A DNA stretch of 10,039 nt from Propionibacteriaceae bacterium (GTDB taxonomy: Bacteria > Actinomycetota > Actinomycetes > Propionibacteriales > Propionibacteriaceae). The stretch covers positions 1 to 10,039 of the forward strand of contig JAICEV010000098.1 of NCBI GenBank assembly GCA_025923975.1, written 5' to 3'. Shown one piece after another: positions 5,823 through 10,039 of this stretch (within the stretch, counting starts at the first letter, position 1; each line of letters begins with the position of its first letter). The translations under genes and the position numbers were made by a program. Below the pieces are notes generated by a model, which was not told the origin of the DNA, ran no database searches, and was given only the letters and a program-made list of their open reading frames with translations.

Positions 5823-6109
5823 ACGCCCTAGAGCGCCTACGCCGCAACTACCGGGCGGCCTTTTTGCGGTATCTCCCGAACCGGGATGAGGCTGCGCTTG
5901 ATGCCGGCTACCAGATCGGCCGGTCCGCCGTCGTGGACGGACTAACCATTCTTGATCTTGTGCAAGTGCACCATGACGTCCTCCGCGAAGTCCTCGGCAC
6001 CGGCAGCCCCGAGGAGCTCGACGGCTTGACCGCCACTGCCGGCGACTTTCTGGTCGAGGTGCTGGCCACGTACGAGATGACGCGGCGCGGCTATCTCGCG
6101 AAGTCCTGA
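5819..6109 (+). CDS. Free-standing RsbU N-terminal (RsbT-binding) domain protein
   Basis: The protein has 96 residues. The whole length matches the N-terminal helical domain of the phosphatase RsbU (in B. subtilis about residues 1-84), which is the docking site for RsbT: LRRNYRAAFLRYL, GYQIGRSAVVDGLTILDLVQ, HHDVLREVLG and FLVEVLATYEMTRRGYL align along it. There is no PP2C phosphatase domain: the frame stops at 6107-6109, and the next 187 bases hold no PP2C motif in any frame. The GTG start overlaps the rsbS TGA (GTGA), making this the last coupled gene of the operon. I infer that it binds the RsbT moiety of the sigma fusion, either as an acceptor once it leaves the stressosome or as an anti-sigma-like partner. 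It could also be an evolutionary remnant of a full rsbU. Family confidence is high, role uncertain. Confidence 0.88.
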   Translation: MNALERLRRNYRAAFLRYLPNRDEAALDAGYQIGRSAVVDGLTILDLVQVHHDVLREVLGTGSPEELDGLTATAGDFLVEVLATYEMTRRGYLAKS

Positions 6110-6161
6110 GTATCGACGACCCACGTCACGCCCGCCAAACCGAAGCGTCTTCAGTCTTGGG

Positions 6162-6203
6162 CTATGGGGGCGGAGTGGATTGCCCTTGCGCGCCCCTCAA
6201 TAG
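6162..6203 (+). terminator. Candidate terminator hairpin after the sigma/stressosome operon
   Basis: CTATGGGGGCG at 6162-6172 pairs with CGCCCCT at 6191-6197 and ATAG at 6200-6203. This gives an 11-pair stem with one G-U pair and a two-base bulge, around an 18-base loop. It begins 53 bases after the last stop codon of the operon. There is no U-tract after it, so it is either an actinobacterial-type terminator or an RNA structure in the leader of the following gene. Confidence 0.35.
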
Positions 6204-6342
6204 ATCCGAAGTCGGTCTAACGACGGAGCGGATGGCGACAGAATTGGATGCTGGTCTGGTGCGGGGTGGGCCTGAGCCTGGTAATCGGCGAGTCCATTGA
6301 ACGTCGAGTGGGCTAGCAGCACCACGTGGCTAGTTGGAGAAC

Positions 6343-6350
6343 GGGGAGAG
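6343..6350 (+). promoter_or_regulatory. Ribosome binding site that sets the GH13 gene start
   Basis: GGGGAGAG ends 6 bases before the GTG at 6357. An in-frame TTG at 6297 would add 20 residues but has no comparable site upstream, so the GTG at 6357 is preferred. Confidence 0.6.
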
Positions 6351-6356
6351 CTGGTT

Positions 6357-8492
6357 GTGAGCGGCAGCGCTATAGATCGAGGCTACGTCGAATGGCTACA
6401 GCAGGAGTCGATGCTGGCACGCGGCGCGGCGGTTGCTTCCCAGTTCGCCGGCTCGGGTGGTATGTCCCAAAGATCATTCGCTCAATCGAATCCCCGGGCT
6501 GCAACCCAAAAGGCGTCGGTGTGGTTCACGGCGTACCCCATCTCGATGATCACGAGGGCCGGTGAGTCGTTCCTCCGCATGTTGGCGGACGAGGACCTGT
6601 GGCGGCTATTTGAGGCTATCGGGGTCGACGCGGTGCACACCGGACCAGTCAAGCGGGCCGGCGGTATCTCTGGTTGGGACGTGACACCTAGCGTGGACGG
6701 GCATTTCGACCGAATCAGCACTCGGATCGATGAGGCATTCGGCACTGAGGTGGAGTTCCGGTCAATGTGTGAGGTGGCGGCCGCGCACGGAGGCACCATC
6801 ATCGATGACATCGTGCCGGGCCACACGGGCAAGGGTGCCGACTTTCGTCTGGCGGAGATGAAGGTTGGTGACTATCCGGGCATCTACCACATGGTGGAGA
6901 TCCCGCCCGAGGACTGGCATCTCTTGCCTCCGGTTCCACAAGGAAAGGACTCGGTCAACCTCGATCTGGAGGCCGAGGATCGGCTCGCGAAGGCCGGTTA
7001 CATCATCGGCAAGATGCAGCGGGTTATCTTCCATGAGCCGGGTGTCAAAGACACGAACTGGAGCGCCACCGCGGTCGTCACTGGTGTTGACGGGGTGGAC
7101 CGTCGCTGGGTGTATTTGCACTACTTCAAGGATGGTCAGCCATCGATCAACTGGCTGGACCCCACGAGTGCCGGCATGCGGCTGGTGATGGGTGACGCTT
7201 TGCACGCGCTGCATGACCTTGGGGCCGGTGCGTTGAGGCTGGATGCCAACAGCTTCCTCGGTGTGGAGAAGAGCGCCGAAGGCGGCGCTCCCGCCTGGTC
7301 GGAAGGACATCCCCTCTCGGAGGCCGCCAACCAGATGATCGCGAGCATGGTGCGCAAGGTCGGCGGCTTCACATTCCAGGAGCTGAACCTGGCCATCGAC
7401 GACATCAAGAACACCAGCGAGCTCGGCGCTGATCTCTCTTACGACTATGTCAGCCGCCCGGCGTACCACCATGCTTTGGCTACCGGCGACACCGAGTTCT
7501 TGCGTCTCACTCTGAGCACTGCCCTCCGGATGGGCCTGCAACCAATTTCTTTGGTGCATGCCCTCCAAAATCACGACGAGTTGACCTATGAGTTGGTGCA
7601 TTTCGCCGCAACGCACCGAGACGACATTTTCCATTTCCGTGGCACCGACGTGACCGGTGCGGAGTTGGCGATCAGAATTCGTGCGGAGCTTATCGAGCGG
7701 CTTACCGGCGCCGCCGCGTCGTACAACGACATCTTCACGACTAACGGAATAGCGTCCACGACCGCAACTATCATTACTGCCTCGTTGGGGATCACCGACA
7801 TATCGATACTTGACCATGAGGTCATCGAGCAGGTCACACAGGCGCACGTGTTGCTAGCCATGTTCAACGCGTGGCAGCCTGGTGTATTTGCTTTCTCAGG
7901 CTGGGACGTCTGCGGGATGCTGACGCTGAAGCGATCTCAAATTGCACATCTTCTGCGCACTGGTGACACTCGCTGGATCCAGCGCGGCGCGTACGACTTG
8001 ATGGATTATCAGCCGCAAGCAGGCGAATCATCATCGAAGATGCCCCGTGGCCGGAGCCTTTATGGATCACTACCTAAGCAACTGAAGAACGAAAATTCAT
8101 TCGTGTCGCGGCTGCGCGATATTCTGGCGATCCGTCGCCGCTACGGAATTGCCACCAGTACGCAGATCGATATACCCGCCGTGTCCAACAAGGCTCTGCT
8201 CGTTATGGTTCATCGGCTTGATAGCGGGCCCATTCAGGTAACCGCCTTGAACTTCTCGAGCCATCAGATATCTGACCAGGTGGTCTCCGAACATCTCCAC
8301 CCGGGCGCCATGGCAATAGATATGTTCTCCAAGAAAAGGCTCGGCCCGGTTGATCAGTGGCGCACCTTTCCGATCAGCCTGAGCCCGCATCAGGGCATGT
8401 CAGTTCTTGTCGTCAACACGCCCGAAGCGGACCGCTTCGCCACCGCTGTGGGCAGGGAGCGCACCAACAGGCACGGGCGCACACCCAGTTGA
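6357..8492 (+). CDS. GH13 enzyme, divergent trehalose synthase (maltose alpha-D-glucosyltransferase)-like protein
   Basis: The protein has 711 residues from the GTG at 6357. A (beta/alpha)8 GH13 catalytic domain spans about residue 55 to 520, followed by a C-terminal beta domain (VTALNFSS region). Conserved regions, numbered from this start: region I IIDDIVPGH near 148-156, the usual DxVxNH with PG before the His; region II GALRLDANSF with R294 and the nucleophile D296; region III FTFQELN with acid/base E342; region IV LQNHDELT with H406 and D407. The whole catalytic set is present, so it should be active. FxxxNHDELTxE and the overall layout point to the TreS group, which interconverts maltose and trehalose in the cytoplasm. 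However, it is longer than usual, the N-terminal strand (VWFTAYPISMITRAGESFLR) differs from classical TreS, and region I departs from it. Another alpha-glucan or alpha-glucosyl transfer activity is therefore possible. A trehalose role would fit the stress genes upstream. It is separated from the operon before it by a hairpin. Confidence 0.85.
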   Translation: MSGSAIDRGYVEWLQQESMLARGAAVASQFAGSGGMSQRSFAQSNPRAATQKASVWFTAYPISMITRAGESFLRMLADEDLWRLFEAIGVDAVHTGPVKRAGGISGWDVTPSVDGHFDRISTRIDEAFGTEVEFRSMCEVAAAHGGTIIDDIVPGHTGKGADFRLAEMKVGDYPGIYHMVEIPPEDWHLLPPVPQGKDSVNLDLEAEDRLAKAGYIIGKMQRVIFHEPGVKDTNWSATAVVTGVDGVDRRWVYLHYFKDGQPSINWLDPTSAGMRLVMGDALHALHDLGAGALRLDANSFLGVEKSAEGGAPAWSEGHPLSEAANQMIASMVRKVGGFTFQELNLAIDDIKNTSELGADLSYDYVSRPAYHHALATGDTEFLRLTLSTALRMGLQPISLVHALQNHDELTYELVHFAATHRDDIFHFRGTDVTGAELAIRIRAELIERLTGAAASYNDIFTTNGIASTTATIITASLGITDISILDHEVIEQVTQAHVLLAMFNAWQPGVFAFSGWDVCGMLTLKRSQIAHLLRTGDTRWIQRGAYDLMDYQPQAGESSSKMPRGRSLYGSLPKQLKNENSFVSRLRDILAIRRRYGIATSTQIDIPAVSNKALLVMVHRLDSGPIQVTALNFSSHQISDQVVSEHLHPGAMAIDMFSKKRLGPVDQWRTFPISLSPHQGMSVLVVNTPEADRFATAVGRERTNRHGRTPS

Positions 8493-8743
8493 CACGAACG
8501 GTCGCACCGACCCCGATCCGGCAGCGAGTCGCTATCGTCGTAGCCGCCGATCCAGTCCTTGCATGAACAGCCGCGTCATGGTGGCCGCTGGTAGGCGTCT
8601 TCAACGGTGGAAGCACCGACGGCTGGCGGAGCGCGTGGGGACATTCGGCCGGGCTCCGCTGCCCGCGGTCCTCTGGGACACGGTTATCCCGACCGGAGAC
8701 CCGAAGTCCAAACGTCTAACCGAGAGTAGAAGGCCACCACGAT

Positions 8744-9157
8744 ATGACTGTTCTAGACCAAGCCTCCCCCACGGAAGCGGTCCAAAGTACTGTTCAGGAG
8801 CCGGCGTCCGAGCCGATCGATTCGGAGGCAGTGGTTGCTGTCGTGATGGATTTCGTCGGCGCCACACTTCGCCAGCTCGACCACCTGCTTGAACGCATGC
8901 GGCTCAGTCCATGCGGCCCGGGCGTGACCGGAAGCCTCTTTCAGTGGTCGAGACGCACGCTGGACGGCGTTCGTGTCACAGAGGTTTGGCAATCGCGCCA
9001 ATATTTCGAAATCACTTTTCGCGAGGACATCCAACCGCGCCTGTCCGGAATTGGCCTGCCGGACCCCGAAATAACGACCTACGAAGTCCACAGCTTTCTC
9101 ACCCAGGGGCCAATTGTCGCCCAGCAGGCGAGAGGCGTGGATCGAAGTGAGCTTTGA
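8744..9157 (+). CDS. Hypothetical protein, probably a small dimeric alpha/beta-barrel (antibiotic-monooxygenase-like) fold
   Basis: The protein has 137 residues, with an ATG about 10 bases after AGAAGG. Residues 1-25 are low-complexity and probably disordered. Residues about 28-122 look like one alpha/beta domain: a hydrophobic strand (AVVAVVMDFVGATLRQLDHL), PGVTGSLFQWSRRTLDGVRV, then TEVWQSRQYFEITFREDIQP and EITTYEVHSFL. The order beta, helix, then a Phe/Trp-containing strand, VTEVW(x)SR and a final xYxVHxFL strand is reminiscent of dimeric alpha/beta-barrel proteins such as antibiotic-biosynthesis-monooxygenase-like domains. No catalytic residue can be assigned. It begins a run of closely spaced plus-strand genes leading to the ATP-grasp ligase, so it may belong to that pathway. 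Coding status is strong; the fold assignment is tentative. Confidence 0.75.
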   Translation: MTVLDQASPTEAVQSTVQEPASEPIDSEAVVAVVMDFVGATLRQLDHLLERMRLSPCGPGVTGSLFQWSRRTLDGVRVTEVWQSRQYFEITFREDIQPRLSGIGLPDPEITTYEVHSFLTQGPIVAQQARGVDRSEL

Positions 9158-9191
9158 GGAAGCGGCGGTCGGCCGCTACCCGCTGCGATTG

Positions 9192-9198
9192 AAGGAGG
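9192..9198 (+). promoter_or_regulatory. Strong ribosome binding site of the 61-residue small protein
   Basis: A perfect AAGGAGG sits 5 bases upstream of the GTG at 9204. It is the best Shine-Dalgarno sequence in the window and decides the start over the longer in-frame possibility at 9114, which would overlap the previous gene. Confidence 0.75.
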
Positions 9199-9203
9199 TT
9201 GAC

Positions 9204-9389
9204 GTGGAAGATGACGACAAGATCGCTTCTCTAGATCAGCCAAGTCAATTCTTCGCAGCTGACGATGCCCGTGTGGTTGTGGATTTCACAGTCGGACCAC
9301 CTGGTGTCGGCCCGGTGATCGGCTTCGACTCCGACGACTTCTTCTCTTCGGCACCAGACGCGGACATCGACCGCGATCGAACCGACTGA
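9204..9389 (+). CDS. Small acidic Asp/Ser-rich protein, candidate substrate of the downstream ATP-grasp ligase
   Basis: The protein has 61 residues, starting at GTG behind a perfect AAGGAGG. The N-terminus is acidic (VEDDDKIASLDQ). The middle is hydrophobic and Gly/Pro-rich (VVVDFTVGPPGVGPVIG). The C-terminal part is crowded with Asp, Ser and Phe (FDSDDFFSSAPDADIDRDRT). There is no signal peptide, membrane helix or cysteine. It lies between the alpha/beta-barrel-like gene (46 bases upstream) and the DUF1704-like and ATP-grasp genes (24 bases downstream), all in one direction. Small size, very strong translation signal and an Asp/Ser-rich C-terminus beside an ATP-grasp gene are the marks of a modified peptide or carrier substrate. 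This is inference; I recognise no family. Confidence 0.7.
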   Translation: MEDDDKIASLDQPSQFFAADDARVVVDFTVGPPGVGPVIGFDSDDFFSSAPDADIDRDRTD

Positions 9390-9413
9390 CCGACTGGAGA
9401 GGGCATTAGTCAG

Positions 9414-9737
9414 ATGACATCCTCGACCGAGCAGCTTGCGCCTGCTCTGGATGTCGACGCCCGCCTTACCGGGATCGAGCGCGGTTTGACTCTGCTGCTC
9501 AACGTCACCCCGGTCAACGCAGCAAAGGCGTGGGCGGACTTCGAACGAAGTGATTTTGGCACGGTCCCCGTTCTTCGGCTCAGACCGCTGGAATTCGAAC
9601 CGCTGGACCGCGAGGTGCTGCAGCCACCGTGGGTGCGTCCACGCTGGCTGGATGTGCCGGGGGCTGGTGAGCGGTTGGACAAGTTGCGCGCTGGGGTATC
9701 TGTCATCGATTTGTATGAGGGAGATGGATCGGGGTGA
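9414..9737 (+). CDS. Small protein resembling the N-terminal part of the DUF1704 (QEGLA-motif, tyrosine-carboxypeptidase-like) family
   Basis: The protein has 107 residues, with an ATG about 10 bases after GGAGAGGG. DVDARLTGIERGLTLLLNVT, then PVNAAKAWADFERS and LRLRPLEFEPLDREVL, resemble the N-terminal helical part of DUF1704 proteins. That family is a metal-dependent carboxypeptidase-like group often annotated as flavohemoglobin expression-modulating QEGLA motif proteins. I recall such proteins being encoded beside glutathione-synthetase-like ATP-grasp genes, as here. The catalytic HExxH-type part is absent: the frame ends with GDGSG and TGA, overlapping the next gene's GTG (GTGA). It is therefore a natural short protein coupled to the ligase rather than a visibly frameshifted one, or else the family resemblance is misleading. 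Coding is well supported; the family assignment is moderate and made from memory. Confidence 0.6.
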   Translation: MTSSTEQLAPALDVDARLTGIERGLTLLLNVTPVNAAKAWADFERSDFGTVPVLRLRPLEFEPLDREVLQPPWVRPRWLDVPGAGERLDKLRAGVSVIDLYEGDGSG

Positions 9738-10039
9738 GGCTTGCCTTTTTCGTCAACGATGTGGCTACTGAGATTGATGAGTACACCACGACCCGTCTGG
9801 CCAGGGCTGCGGCGCAGCGCGGCCATCAGGTGTGGTATGTCGGGCTTGGCGACATGGAACTGGGGCAACGTAATGGCCAGCTGATGGCTCGAGCCCAGGC
9901 CGCAGAGTTCGATAAAGATGACACGCTGGAAACCTTCATGGCGCGCATTCAGGGCCGCGAGGCTGAACGGTTGGTTCTGGACGGCCTCGACGTGTTGTTT
10001 TTGCGGAACGACTCGATCGAGGATTTGCAGCAGCGGCCG
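9734..10039 (+). CDS. ATP-grasp ligase, glutathione-synthetase-like (N-terminal part, cut by window edge)
   Basis: The first 102 codons are present, from a GTG overlapping the previous stop (GTGA). RLAFFVNDVATEIDEYTTTR, then LARAAAQRGHQVWYVGLGD, and LDVLFLRNDSIED match the pre-ATP-grasp domain of prokaryotic glutathione synthetase (GshB)-like enzymes, where the corresponding motifs are a beta strand ending before the substrate-binding loop and the VLMRKDPP-like strand. Such enzymes ligate a carboxylate, activated as acylphosphate, to an amine or thiol-bearing partner using ATP. Actinomycetes such as mycobacteria make mycothiol rather than glutathione, so a true glutathione synthetase is less likely than a peptide or small-molecule ligase. 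The ATP-binding part lies beyond the window. It is the last visible gene of the 8744-10039 run. Confidence 0.8.
   Translation, partial: MRLAFFVNDVATEIDEYTTTRLARAAAQRGHQVWYVGLGDMELGQRNGQLMARAQAAEFDKDDTLETFMARIQGREAERLVLDGLDVLFLRNDSIEDLQQRP

Noticed and set aside
6762..7847. Minus-strand reading frame of 361 codons opposite the GH13 gene
   Set aside because: Antisense to a gene with all GH13 catalytic motifs. No domain is recognisable, so it is an artefact of third-position GC.
8499..8512. Small stem GGTCG-CAC-CGACC just after the GH13 stop codon as a terminator
   Set aside because: Only 5 pairs with a 3-base loop and no T-run; too weak to call.
9114..9203. N-terminal extension of the 61-residue protein to an upstream start at 9114
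   Set aside because: It would overlap the previous gene by 44 bases and ignore the perfect AAGGAGG directly before the GTG at 9204.

Overview
The window looks like the chromosome of a high-GC actinomycete. The evidence is GC-rich codon third positions, frequent GTG starts, GTGA/ATGA-type overlaps between consecutive genes, and typical actinobacterial families: a GAF-ANTAR regulator with a charged heptad N-terminus, a PRC-barrel/DUF2382 stress protein and an MmyB-type regulator fragment. A mycobacterial or related mycelial/soil lineage is plausible, but I cannot fix the genus from sequence alone.

Layout. (1) 1-1000 is a decayed or low-density region. It holds an MmyB-like ligand-binding fragment on the minus strand running off the left edge, a strong GC hairpin, a doubtful 68-residue reading frame, and about 350 bases with nothing recognisable. 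(2) 1000-3111, minus strand, carries two probable stress genes: a GAF-ANTAR antiterminator-type regulator, and upstream of it a PRC-barrel/DUF2382 protein. The latter has a candidate ECF-type promoter. (3) 3377-6109, plus strand and divergent from the PRC gene, is a tightly coupled four-gene operon. Its products are a fusion of ECF sigma factor, zinc-finger-like segment and RsbT kinase; an RsbR-type stressosome protein; an RsbS-type STAS protein; and a free-standing RsbU N-terminal (RsbT-binding) domain. A candidate terminator hairpin follows. (4) 6357-8492 encodes a divergent GH13 trehalose-synthase-like enzyme. (5) 8744-10039 starts another operon: a probable alpha/beta-barrel small protein, a 61-residue Asp/Ser-rich small protein with an excellent ribosome binding site, a 107-residue protein resembling the N-terminal part of the DUF1704 (QEGLA/tyrosine-carboxypeptidase-like) family, and the start of a glutathione-synthetase-like ATP-grasp ligase cut by the window edge.

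How they may work together. In Bacillus, the stressosome (RsbR plus RsbS) holds the kinase RsbT. Stress causes RsbT to phosphorylate both and leave, and free RsbT then binds the N-terminus of the phosphatase RsbU, which ultimately frees a sigma factor. Here RsbT is covalently joined to a sigma factor, and the only RsbU-like piece is its RsbT-binding domain, with no PP2C phosphatase in the window. The simplest inference is a shortened pathway in which the stressosome sequesters and releases the sigma factor itself. The divergent PRC/DUF2382 gene is a natural candidate target. This is the most interesting system in the window. The 61-residue peptide plus ATP-grasp operon at the right end is the second.
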